DNA from: Arthrobacter sp. AZCC_0090
GTDB lineage: Bacteria; Actinomycetota; Actinomycetes; Actinomycetales; Micrococcaceae
Reading direction: 5' to 3'
DNA length: 64,000 bases
NCBI RefSeq assembly: GCF_014207375.1
Contig: NZ_JACHEE010000008.1
Span: 1-64,000, forward strand
Part shown: positions 50,790-58,713 of the stretch, in pieces
How the letters are laid out: every line of letters begins with the position of its first letter
How positions within the stretch are numbered: the stretch's first letter is position 1
Notes under the pieces: model-generated
What the model was told of the DNA's origin: nothing
The model's database searches: none
The model's input: only the letters and a program-made list of their open reading frames with translations
Made by a program: the position numbers and the translations under genes

Positions 50790-52100
50790 GTGAACACTTC
50801 CGAAGCCATTTCGGCATCCGCCGTGGCCGCCTTGGCAGATCGCTGCCTGGACTGGCAGCACAAGGCCGTGCCCGCCACCGCAAAGGGGAGCACCCACACC
50901 GATTTCCTCGCCGAAAAGCCCACCCTTGCGGACCTTCAAACGCCGTTGCTGACCCTCGATGCCGAGGCCCTGCGTGGCAACGCCGATCGGCTGGCCTCGT
51001 GGTGTGCCGAGCGCGGCGTGCTGCTTGCTCCGCACGGGAAGACCACCATGGCGCCGCAACTGTGGGCCGAACAGCTCAACCGCGGCGCCTGGGGAATCAC
51101 TGTGGCGAACTTCGCACAGCTCCGCGTTGCCCGCGAATTCGGCGTGCGGCGGCTCCAGTTGGCCAATAGCCTGACCGATCCGCATGCCATCGAATGGGTT
51201 GCCTCGGTCGTCACGGCGGAGATGCCGATCCTTTCCTGGGTGGATTCCGCCGTCACCGTGGATGTCATCAACCGCACCTTGGAAGCTGCCGGTAGCGACG
51301 CCGTCCTGGATGTCCTAGTTGAGCTTGGCGGAATCGGGGGCCGGACTGGCGCGCGGGGCGTAGAGGCGGCGCTCGACGTCGCCCACGCTGTAGCGGCCTC
51401 CCCGCACCTCAGGCTGGTGGGCGTCAGCGGCTACGAGGGATCGCTCGCCCACACGGCCGACGCCGGCAGCCTCGCCGCGGTCCGCGGCTACTTGGGCCAG
51501 ATGGGTGAGCTGCATCAGCGGCTCCTCGAGGAAGATCTCTACGGGTCCGACGCCGTCTTCCTCACCGCGGGCGGCAGCGCCTACTTCGACGACGTCGTTG
51601 ATGTCCTCTCGCCGTGCGTCACCGCTGGCTCCGAGGCAAGTCCCCACGTGGAACTCATGATACGCAGCGGCGCCTACATCATCCACGACGATGGCTTCTA
51701 CCGCGGCATCTCGCCGTTTTCCCGCGACGGCGGCCAGCCATTCAAGGCAGGAATGCACGGTTGGGCCCGCGTGGTGTCCCAGCCCGAACCGGGCCTGGCC
51801 ATCCTGGACGCCGGCAAGCGCGACTTGCCGGTTGACGAAGGCCTGCCCCGGCCGCAGCTGATCGGACCTGCCCTCGGCGGTCCCATGCAGCCGCTCGCAG
51901 GTGCCGAGATCACCGCCGTCAACGATCAGCACTGCTTCATGACGTTCGACGCCGGCACCACCACTGTGCGGCCCGGCGACGTGGTGCGCCTAGGACTTTC
52001 GCATCCGTGCACCGCCTTCGACAAGTGGACGCTCATCCCGGTGTTGGCGGACACGGACGGTGACCAGACCGTCGTCGACCTCATCCATACCTTCTTCTAG
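50790..52100 (+). CDS. D-serine dehydratase-like PLP enzyme (fold type III)
   Basis: 436 residues. An alanine-racemase-like PLP barrel carries Lys84 in LAPHGKTTMAP. The C-terminal D-serine dehydratase domain has the zinc pair in LSHPCTAFDKW (His405, Cys407). This class removes ammonia from beta-hydroxy D-amino acids by alpha,beta elimination. D-glucosaminate, a beta-hydroxy D-amino acid, is a plausible substrate here given the KDG kinase and KDPG aldolase beside it. Start GTG 50790 with GAAGGGA upstream. Confidence 0.88.
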   Translation: MNTSEAISASAVAALADRCLDWQHKAVPATAKGSTHTDFLAEKPTLADLQTPLLTLDAEALRGNADRLASWCAERGVLLAPHGKTTMAPQLWAEQLNRGAWGITVANFAQLRVAREFGVRRLQLANSLTDPHAIEWVASVVTAEMPILSWVDSAVTVDVINRTLEAAGSDAVLDVLVELGGIGGRTGARGVEAALDVAHAVAASPHLRLVGVSGYEGSLAHTADAGSLAAVRGYLGQMGELHQRLLEEDLYGSDAVFLTAGGSAYFDDVVDVLSPCVTAGSEASPHVELMIRSGAYIIHDDGFYRGISPFSRDGGQPFKAGMHGWARVVSQPEPGLAILDAGKRDLPVDEGLPRPQLIGPALGGPMQPLAGAEITAVNDQHCFMTFDAGTTTVRPGDVVRLGLSHPCTAFDKWTLIPVLADTDGDQTVVDLIHTFF

Positions 52101-52110
52101 GACAGGTGCC

Positions 52111-53763
52111 ATGAAGACACTCATCAGCAACGCCACCCTGGTGGATGGAACCGGAGCGGACCGTCGCCCCGCGGACGTCCTGCTGGACGGCGAAATGATC
52201 GCCGTCGTCGCCGACGCCGGATCCCTCACCGCCAGCGGAACAGGCGCCGGGTGGACCATCGATGCCACGGGCCTTGTCCTGAGCCCTGGCTTCATCGACA
52301 TGCACGCCCATTCGGACCTGCAACTCCTGGTCAACAGGGACCAGTACGCCAAGCTCAGCCAAGGCGTCACCAGCGAACTCCTGGGCCAGGACGGGCTCTC
52401 CTATGCGCCGGTAGACGATGCCACGCTCGCAGGAGTCCGCGAAAAGATCGCGGGTTGGAACGACAACCCGCAGGATTTCGACTGGAATTGGCGAACGGTG
52501 GGCGAGTACCTGGACCGCCTCGACGCTCTCAACGACGGCGGCCGGATCGCCACCAACGCCGCCTACCTCGTGCCGCAAGGAACCGTGCGGGCCCTGGTGA
52601 TGGGCTTCGCCGAAGGCGACCCGACACCCGAGCAGCAGGAGCGGATGCAGGACCTGGTGCGCGCCGCCATGGAGGAAGGCGCAGTGGGCATGTCCTCCGG
52701 GCTGACCTACACGCCCGGCATGTACGCCCGCACCGAGGAATTGGCAGGACTTTGCCGAACCGTGGGAGAGCTGGGCGGTTTCTACGCCCCGCACCACCGC
52801 TCCTACGGCAAGGGCGCGCTCGGCGCCTACGCGGAGATGATCGGGCTGAGCCGGGATACCGGCTGTGCGCTGCACTTGTCCCACGCCACCATGAACTTCG
52901 CCGAGAACAAGGGCCGGGCAGGCGAGCTGCTGGAACTGATCGATGCAGCCCTCGACGCTGGCGCCGACATCACGCTGGACACTTACCCGTACCTCCCCGG
53001 TGCCACCACGCTTTCGGCCATCCTGCCCAGCTGGGCATCCTCTGGCGGCACCGAGGCCACGCTCGCCCGGCTGGCCGACCCGGAAACCAGGGCGAAGATC
53101 CGCGAAAGCGTGGAGATCTATGGCTCCGACGGCTGCCACGGAGTGGTTGCGGAATGGCACACGCTGGAGATCAGCGGCGTCCAGAACCCGGTGCTCGCCG
53201 GCCATGTGGGCAAGACGATCGCCGCGATCGCCGAGGAAACCAACGCTGAACCGTTCGACGTCTTCGCAGGGATCCTCCAGGAGGACCGGCTGGGTACCGG
53301 AATCCTGCAGCACGTTGGCCACGAGGAAAACGTGCAGGCCATCATGGTGCACCGCACGCACACGGGCGGCAGCGACGGCCTCTTGGTCGGAGCGAAGCCG
53401 CACCCGCGCGCTTGGGGAACCTTTCCCCGCTACCTCGGCCACTACAGCCGCGACCTGGGCTTGCTGACACTGGAAGACATGGTCCACCACTTGAGCGGAC
53501 GTCCGGCTGAGCGGCTCAAGCTCGACCGCCGCGGCCTGGTCCGCGTAGGCTACGCGGCCGACGTCGTCCTCTTCGATCCGGACACCATCCGTGACGAGGC
53601 CACCTTTGAAAACCCCCGCCAGGCAGCTACTGGCATCCACTACGTGTTCGTCAATGGGACCGCAGCGATCGACGGCGGCCAGCCCACCGGCGCCCGCGCC
53701 GGCCGCGCACTGCGCCGCAGCCCCGACGGACGCACCCGAGCAGGAAGTACCAAAATCGCATGA
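52111..53763 (+). CDS. N-acyl-D-amino-acid deacylase family amidohydrolase
   Basis: 550 residues. Metal motif SPGFIDMHAHSDLQLL (His65, His67), TSELLGQDGLSYAP near residue 90, GADITLDTYPYLPGATTL, and HRTHTGGSDGLLVGAKPHPRAWGTFPRYLGHY in the C-terminal half match D-aminoacylases. These zinc enzymes cleave the acyl group from N-acyl-D-amino acids. N-acetyl-D-glucosaminate is formally such a compound. It overlaps the aldolase gene by four bases (ATGA). Confidence 0.93.
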   Translation: MKTLISNATLVDGTGADRRPADVLLDGEMIAVVADAGSLTASGTGAGWTIDATGLVLSPGFIDMHAHSDLQLLVNRDQYAKLSQGVTSELLGQDGLSYAPVDDATLAGVREKIAGWNDNPQDFDWNWRTVGEYLDRLDALNDGGRIATNAAYLVPQGTVRALVMGFAEGDPTPEQQERMQDLVRAAMEEGAVGMSSGLTYTPGMYARTEELAGLCRTVGELGGFYAPHHRSYGKGALGAYAEMIGLSRDTGCALHLSHATMNFAENKGRAGELLELIDAALDAGADITLDTYPYLPGATTLSAILPSWASSGGTEATLARLADPETRAKIRESVEIYGSDGCHGVVAEWHTLEISGVQNPVLAGHVGKTIAAIAEETNAEPFDVFAGILQEDRLGTGILQHVGHEENVQAIMVHRTHTGGSDGLLVGAKPHPRAWGTFPRYLGHYSRDLGLLTLEDMVHHLSGRPAERLKLDRRGLVRVGYAADVVLFDPDTIRDEATFENPRQAATGIHYVFVNGTAAIDGGQPTGARAGRALRRSPDGRTRAGSTKIA

Positions 53764-54395
53764 CTCCTGAAGAATTCGTCCAGCAGCTTGAAGCCGACCG
53801 CACCCTCGCCGTCGTCCGGGCTCCGCTTATCCCCGACGCCGCCGGGCTCTGCCTGGCACTGGCCGACGGCGGCATCCGCAGTGTCGAACTGACGTTCACG
53901 ACGCCTGACGTGCTGAAACATGTCCGGCGCGCGGCGGAGACCGCCTCGCAGCACGGCGCCGCCGTCGGGATCGGCACCGTCATGACGGCCGAGCAGGCCA
54001 AAGCAGCGATCGACGCCGGAGCCCAATTCCTGGTGACCCCCGGCCTCCGCCCGGAGGTGGCCGCGGTGGCTGCCGCCGCGGGCATTCCCTTCAGCTTGGG
54101 CGCCATGACACCCACGGAAGTTGCGGTGGCCCTCGACCTCGGTTCCGCCGCGGTCAAGATCTTCCCCGCCCGGCAGCTCGGCCCGGCCTACCTGAAGGAT
54201 CTCCAGGGACCGTACCCCGGCATCCGGCTCCTTCCCTCCGGCGGGATCGACGCGTCGAATGCCAAGGGCTACCTCGACGCCGGTGCTGCCGCCGTCTGCT
54301 GCGGAACCAGCGTTGTCCCTCCGGCCGCCGTGGCCTCGGGCAACTGGGCAGACATCTCCGCCAGGGCGTCCGCCTTTACCGCCACCCTCAAGTAG
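53760..54395 (+). CDS. eda: 2-keto-3-deoxy-6-phosphogluconate aldolase
   Basis: 211 residues of the KDPG/KHG aldolase family. Schiff-base Lys133 sits in VKIFPARQLG, Glu43 in VELTFTTPD and the phosphate loop is LLPSGGIDASN. KDPG is split to pyruvate and glyceraldehyde-3-phosphate. Together with kdgK across the divergent promoter this gives a complete KDG-to-triose route. Confidence 0.93.
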   Translation: MTPEEFVQQLEADRTLAVVRAPLIPDAAGLCLALADGGIRSVELTFTTPDVLKHVRRAAETASQHGAAVGIGTVMTAEQAKAAIDAGAQFLVTPGLRPEVAAVAAAAGIPFSLGAMTPTEVAVALDLGSAAVKIFPARQLGPAYLKDLQGPYPGIRLLPSGGIDASNAKGYLDAGAAAVCCGTSVVPPAAVASGNWADISARASAFTATLK

Positions 54396-54417
54396 GAATC
54401 CCCAGAAAGTAAATTCC

Positions 54418-55809
54418 ATGAATGAATTCCTGAACTGGCTGCGGCACGATACAGCCGGCCTGCTTCTCCTGGCAGGTGTGGGCATTGCCCTCCTGCTGTT
54501 CCTCATTATCAAGGTCAAGGTGGAACCGTTCATCGCCTTGGTGGGCACCAGCGTGCTCGTGGCGCTGGCGGGCGGCGTGAGCATCGACGCTCTCGTCGGC
54601 TCGCCCATCAAGAGCGGGGACGCCCTCATCGAGAAGGGCTTCGCCGGGATCCTCGGGCACATCACCCTGATCATTGGCCTAGGTACCGTGCTCGGCGCGA
54701 TCCTGGAACGTTCCGGTGGCGCGGAGGTCCTGCTGGGGAAACTGGTAAAGGTCTTCGGCGAAAAGGGCACCCCTGTTGCGATGGGTGTCACCGGCTTCGT
54801 CCTGGGTATCCCGGTCTTCTTCGACATCGGCATCTTCGTGCTCGCGCCCTTGGTTTACGTCGCGGCGGTGCGGGGCGGGAAGTCCCTCATCCTGTACGCC
54901 CTGCCGCTCCTCGCAGGCCTCTCCGTGACCCACGCCTTCCTGCCACCGCACCCGGGCCCTGTGGCCGCGGCTGGACTTTTCCACGTTGAACTCGGCTGGA
55001 TCATCATTATGGGCCTTGCCTGCGGCATCCCCGCCTGGTTCGCGTCCGGCATCCTGTGGGGCCGATGGATCGGCAAGCGCGTGCAGATCGCCGTTCCGGA
55101 GGACCGCGTGATCCCCGAGGCCGAAGAAGCCGTGGGCCACGAACCGCCCATGAGCCTTGTTGCCCTGGCCATTGGCCTGCCGATGGTCCTGATTCTCGGC
55201 GCCACCTTCGGCAACGTCTTCCTGCCTGCTGGTGGATTCCGAGACACGCTGGTGTTCTTCGGCAACCCGGCCATTGCGTTGACCGTTGCCGTGGGATTGT
55301 CCATGTGGTTGCTGGGCATCCGCCGGGGCATGAGCGCCAAGGAGCTCTCCGAACTCAGCTCTGCTTCACTCAAGCCGGTCGGCATGATCCTGCTGGTTGT
55401 TGGAGCGGGTGCGTTCTTCGGTGCCGTGCTCTCGGCCACCGGAGTAGGCAACGCGGTGGCCGACACCCTGTCCAAAGCAGGGCTCCCGGTCATTGTGTCC
55501 GCCTATGTGATCGCCTGCGGTATGCGCATCGCCCAAGGTTCCGCCACCGTGGCGATCGTGACCACCGGCGGCATCCTGGCCCCGGCGCTCACCGCCGGAC
55601 ACTATTCGCAGCCCCAATTGGCCCTGATCGTCATGGCCATCTCCTCCGGCTCCATCATCGCCAGCCACGTGAACGACGGCGGCTTCTGGATCATCTCCAA
55701 GTACTTCAACATGTCCGTCAAGGACACCTTGAAGACGTGGACCGTGCTGGAAACCGTGCTCTCCGTGGTGGGCTTCGGCATGGCGGCCCTGCTGTACCAG
55801 TTCGTCTAG
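54418..55809 (+). CDS. GntP family sugar-acid:H+ symporter
   Basis: 463 residues, about twelve to fourteen hydrophobic helices. GntP markers: EKGFAGILGHITLIIGLGTVLGAILERSGGAEVL and the SVTHAFLPPHPGPVAAAG motif, plus IASHVNDGGFWIISKYFNMSVKDTLKTW at the end. GntP transporters import gluconate and related sugar acids, possibly including amino- or N-acetyl-amino sugar acids. ATG 54418 follows AGAAAGT. Last gene of the operon. Confidence 0.93.
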   Translation: MNEFLNWLRHDTAGLLLLAGVGIALLLFLIIKVKVEPFIALVGTSVLVALAGGVSIDALVGSPIKSGDALIEKGFAGILGHITLIIGLGTVLGAILERSGGAEVLLGKLVKVFGEKGTPVAMGVTGFVLGIPVFFDIGIFVLAPLVYVAAVRGGKSLILYALPLLAGLSVTHAFLPPHPGPVAAAGLFHVELGWIIIMGLACGIPAWFASGILWGRWIGKRVQIAVPEDRVIPEAEEAVGHEPPMSLVALAIGLPMVLILGATFGNVFLPAGGFRDTLVFFGNPAIALTVAVGLSMWLLGIRRGMSAKELSELSSASLKPVGMILLVVGAGAFFGAVLSATGVGNAVADTLSKAGLPVIVSAYVIACGMRIAQGSATVAIVTTGGILAPALTAGHYSQPQLALIVMAISSGSIIASHVNDGGFWIISKYFNMSVKDTLKTWTVLETVLSVVGFGMAALLYQFV

Positions 55810-55860
55810 GACGGTCCGGGCGGTCTAGGCGGGGCGCCGCCACGCGCCGTCGTTGGCTGA

Positions 55861-55999
55861 GCGACGCGGTTCTTGTGTGGCGACGCGGTTCGTGTGTGGC
55901 GCCGCGCGGATTCCCTGGCGCGGCGGTTCTTGCCTAGCGCAGCCCGAATTCGGGTGTCGCCAGGGATTCCGCGCGTCCCCCGGTAATTTGCGCGTCGCC
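55861..55999. repeat. 19-nt phased palindromic element (family B, copy 3)
   Basis: Five 19-base units start at 55861, 55880, 55899, 55918 and 55937 (GCGACGCGGTT..., GCGACGCGGTT..., GCGCCGCGCGG..., GCGCGGCGGTT..., GCGCAGCCCG...). Reverse-oriented units follow at 55956, 55975 and 55994 (GTCGCC..., GTCCCC..., GTCGCC). The centre is CCCGAATTCGGG. It fills much of the 407-base gap between the permease and the peptidase gene; from 56000 to 56169 I see no further feature. Confidence 0.75.
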
Positions 56000-56169
56000 A
56001 GGTGGTGGCGGGATGCGCGCAGGACTCACCTTTGTCCCAAAACCCACGACGACGGCGACCGGCCGGGCAAGGCGGCGGAGCTCCGATCCCTGGAGGCTCG
56101 TCAACGGCGGGCAATGGATGTGACGTGCGTGACAAGTGTGGTGTTTGGTGCAAAGCTGGTCGCGCCGCC

Positions 56170-56200
56170 TTGACTCTTTTGTCAATGCGAATCTTATTGA
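56170..56200 (+). promoter_or_regulatory. Probable promoter of the S53 peptidase gene
   Basis: TTGACT (56170-56175) with a TTATTG-like -10 about 18 bases on. TTGAC and GTCAA (56181-56185) also form a small inverted repeat. A ribosome site GGGAGG follows, so this transcript has a leader, unlike most genes here. Confidence 0.4.
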
Positions 56201-56216
56201 TCCTCAGGGAGGTTTC

Positions 56217-57443
56217 GTGAAGAAGATTCTTAGCGTTTCCGGGGCTTTGCTGCTGTTGATGAGTACTTTCTCGACGGCACCGGCGGCTGTTGCACAACCT
56301 TCTCCGCAAGCCAATTGGCATGCGGAGAGGGTTTGTGCCGATGTCCCTGCCGGTAATGCGTCGTGTTTTGCGCTCAAGTACGTCGATGATTCAACAGGCG
56401 CGGCCAAAGCACTGCCTCAGGGAAGCCAGGTTACGCCCGCTGGAAGCACTGCGCTCTCCACTGGCAAGACCCCTGCGGATATTCAGAGCGCCTACAACCT
56501 CACTGGCCTCAAGTCCAGCGGACGCACCGTGGCGATTGTGGACGCCTACGGCTATCCGAACCTTGAGCGAGACCTCGGCGTTTACCGCTCGCAGTTCGGC
56601 CTGCCGGCATGCACGGTCAGCAACGGCTGCCTCACCATCATGAACCAAAACGGCGGCAGCAAGCTTCCCAGGTTCAATTCAGGCTGGGCCGACGAAACCG
56701 CCCTCGACGTCGACGCCGTCTCCGCGGCGTGCCCGGACTGCAAGATTCTCGTTGTGCAGGCCACAACCGCCAGCTTCACCAATCTTGGTACGGCCGTGGC
56801 TACAGCGGCAAAACAGCCAGGGGTCGCCGCGATCTCGAACAGCTACGGGGGCGGGGATTCCCCCGACTCCACTTACGGCACGTACTACAACCACCCCGGC
56901 ATCGCAGTAACTGCATCCACCGGTGACAATGGCTACACCGGCTCGTCCTACCCCGCATCGTCGAGCTATGTCACGGCTGTGGGCGGCACGTCGTTGGTCA
57001 AGGACACCAGCACCCGCGGGTGGAGCGAGTCGGCCTGGTCCGGCTCGGGATCCGGATGCTCCACCGTCAATGCCGCGTTGCCGGCTGCTGCCGCCTTCGG
57101 CACGGGTTGCAGCAGACGCGCCTCAGCGGACGTGGCTGCCGTCGCAGATCCGCAGACCGGCTTGGCGGTGTATGCGCCGAACAGCAGTACCAGCTCGTCC
57201 TGGGCCCAGTACGGGGGAACGAGCCTATCCTCACCCCTCATCGCCGCCATGTACGCGCTTTCCGGGAACTCCGGTAGCTCCGCAGCGCTGGCAAACTCCC
57301 TCCCGTACACAAACGCCGGCAAATTCAATGACGTCGTCTCGGGCTCAACGGGCAGTTGCCCCACGAGCCAATGGTGCCTGGCTGGCAGCGGTTGGGATGG
57401 GCCCACGGGCGTCGGTACTCCAAACGGAGTCGCTGGACTCTGA
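56217..57443 (+). CDS. Secreted S53 (sedolisin) family peptidase
   Basis: 408 residues from GTG 56217 with GGGAGG five bases before it. Signal peptide 1-27 (VSGALLLLMSTFSTAPAAVA). The catalytic set of sedolisins is visible: Glu160 and Asp164 in WADETALDVDAVSAACP, Asp237 in STGDNGYTG and Ser336 in GGTSLSSPLIAAMYAL. It lacks the long pro-domain of classic S53 enzymes; the catalytic domain starts near residue 85. It would digest protein outside the cell, probably at acid pH. Confidence 0.9.
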   Translation: MKKILSVSGALLLLMSTFSTAPAAVAQPSPQANWHAERVCADVPAGNASCFALKYVDDSTGAAKALPQGSQVTPAGSTALSTGKTPADIQSAYNLTGLKSSGRTVAIVDAYGYPNLERDLGVYRSQFGLPACTVSNGCLTIMNQNGGSKLPRFNSGWADETALDVDAVSAACPDCKILVVQATTASFTNLGTAVATAAKQPGVAAISNSYGGGDSPDSTYGTYYNHPGIAVTASTGDNGYTGSSYPASSSYVTAVGGTSLVKDTSTRGWSESAWSGSGSGCSTVNAALPAAAAFGTGCSRRASADVAAVADPQTGLAVYAPNSSTSSSWAQYGGTSLSSPLIAAMYALSGNSGSSAALANSLPYTNAGKFNDVVSGSTGSCPTSQWCLAGSGWDGPTGVGTPNGVAGL

Positions 57444-57464
57444 CCGTAGCTTGTCATCGTCTCA

Positions 57465-57503
57465 AGGGTGGCGGGCCGTCTGTGATGGCCCGCCACCCTT
57501 TTC
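57465..57503 (+). terminator. Intrinsic terminator of the S53 peptidase gene
   Basis: AGGGTGGCGGGCC (57465-57477) pairs with GGCCCGCCACCCT (57487-57499), followed by TTTCG. Confidence 0.85.
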
Positions 57504-57578
57504 GTGAAACGCCGGGACGATGCAGGCGTGGACGCAATGGACACCCGGTGATTACACACCTTTAACCCCGTGAGGGGC

Positions 57579-57641
57579 GCCCGGAAGCCGGCCCTTAACC
57601 GCCCGGCTTCCGGCCCTTAACCGCCCGGAAGCCGGGCTTAA
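57579..57641. repeat. Three 22-nt tandem units with the middle core inverted
   Basis: Units 57579-57600, 57601-57622 and 57623-57641 share GCCCGG...CCGG...CTTAA. In unit 2 the core CCGGAAGCCGG is replaced by its exact reverse complement CCGGCTTCCGG. The 356-base gap 57444-57799 holds this array and two terminators, and otherwise nothing recognisable. Confidence 0.65.
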
Positions 57642-57648
57642 ACAAAGA

Positions 57649-57687
57649 GCTCCGGAGTGCGTTATTGGGGGATACGCACTCCGGAGC
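57649..57687 (-). terminator. 14-bp perfect hairpin, probable terminator of the stress-protein gene
   Basis: GCTCCGGAGTGCGT (57649-57662) and its complement (57674-57687). On the minus strand the stem is followed by TCTTTGTTT, a typical T-rich tail. Confidence 0.75.
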
Positions 57688-57799
57688 GGACTTTGGAGCA
57701 GGTTCTTTGGTTCCTGCTGACAATTAGCTTACGTGCCCCGACGGCCCTCCGCTACCAATCCGAATTACTACTTTCACTTTAGTTTTTCGGGGCCCGAAT

Positions 57800-58429
57800 T
57801 TAGGGCCTGATCCGGCCATCCGTGTCATCTTCGGTCCGTTGCTCGGAACCATGTCGGCCGTGTTTGGGGAGCGGGACGAGCAGCAGGGGCCGGCTTTGGT
57901 GCCGGCTGAGCCATGTGGCAACCGAGCCGTTCAGGGCTTCGGATATTCTGTGCCCGAGCCCGGGCTCGGGGCAGCCGAGGATGATCATGGAAGCCTGGAC
58001 ATCTTCCGCGAGCCGGCTGATTGCATGCGCAGGGTCGCCGGCGAGGGTGCGCAAAGTCCAGTCGACGGCGCCGGCCGCGGTGGCTTCATTGATCCGGGAG
58101 CGTAACTCGTTTTGGACTGCCATGATGTCGGCGTCAACCTTCCCGGGGTGGAGTGACACGCGGTGCGTTTCCTTCGCCGGATCCCATTCCACCAGGTAGC
58201 TGGCCTCATCCACGTAGGCACAGACCAACGGGGCGGCGAGGTGGAGTGCGAGATCCAGTGCCGTCTGCAGCACGTGCGGGTGTTGCCCGGGCAAGACCCC
58301 GAGAACCAACGGAACACGCCCACTGAAACTATCCGGGGCCATACCCAATTGTTGACCGGGGGCCGTGGTTTGAACAGGCTCCGCGCCCCCTTGTAGAGCA
58401 TCCCTCTCCGGCTTAGCGTTAACGTGCAC
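57800..58429 (-). CDS. Universal stress protein family
   Basis: 209 residues from GTG 58429 (alternative ATG 58342, giving 180). The USP fold is visible: GVLPGQHPHVLQTALDLALHLAAPLVCAYVDE, ASMIILGCPEPGLGHRISEALNGSVATWLSRHQSRPLLLVP. The G-(2)-G-(9)-GS ATP loop is partly present (GLGHRISEALNGS). The C-terminus is His/Arg/Asp-rich. These cytosolic proteins respond to stress or starvation. No strong ribosome site is seen for either start. Confidence 0.82.
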   Translation of the reverse strand: MHVNAKPERDALQGGAEPVQTTAPGQQLGMAPDSFSGRVPLVLGVLPGQHPHVLQTALDLALHLAAPLVCAYVDEASYLVEWDPAKETHRVSLHPGKVDADIMAVQNELRSRINEATAAGAVDWTLRTLAGDPAHAISRLAEDVQASMIILGCPEPGLGHRISEALNGSVATWLSRHQSRPLLLVPLPKHGRHGSEQRTEDDTDGRIRP

Positions 58430-58446
58430 AGGAAGGGGTGGTCCAC

Positions 58447-58647
58447 GTGGAGATCTTCATGTGGTGGCTGGACATTGACCTCAAGAGCAAGGAATGGCTG
58501 CGGGAGAACCTGCGCGCCACTGAGCTTCCACTGGAGGTTCTGCAGCGTATTGCCGAGGCTGGCGGGCCGCATCCCGATGACCTGGCCGGCGGGCTGACCG
58601 ATGCCGACTGGGACTTTATTGAGACGCAGTCCGAGTTCGTGGACTGA
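58447..58647 (+). CDS. Small hypothetical protein (66 residues)
   Basis: VEIFMWWLDIDLKSKEWLRENLRATELPLEVLQRIAEAGGPHPDDLAGGLTDADWDFIETQSEFVD. GTG 58447 is chosen because AGGAAGGGG lies about eight bases before it; GTG 58438 and ATG 58459 are alternatives. Acidic, helical, no recognised domain. It starts 17 bases from the divergent stress-protein gene, so both could share a control region. Confidence 0.6.
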   Translation: MEIFMWWLDIDLKSKEWLRENLRATELPLEVLQRIAEAGGPHPDDLAGGLTDADWDFIETQSEFVD

Positions 58648-58713
58648 GCCGGTTTCCTAGACCGGTTCACAAAACCGTTGCGGCTCCCGCGCGGGGATGG
58701 TTGCATGGGGTTC

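Noticed and set aside
52081..53640. 519-codon minus-strand frame opposite the deacylase gene
   Set aside because: Antisense shadow with low-complexity composition; the plus-strand frame carries the metal-binding motifs.
53760..54395. Loss of the substrate-binding Arg in KDPG aldolase (TFTT instead of TLRT)
   Set aside because: A Thr in this position is, as I recall, normal in other active aldolases such as the Thermotoga enzyme, so it is a subfamily difference.
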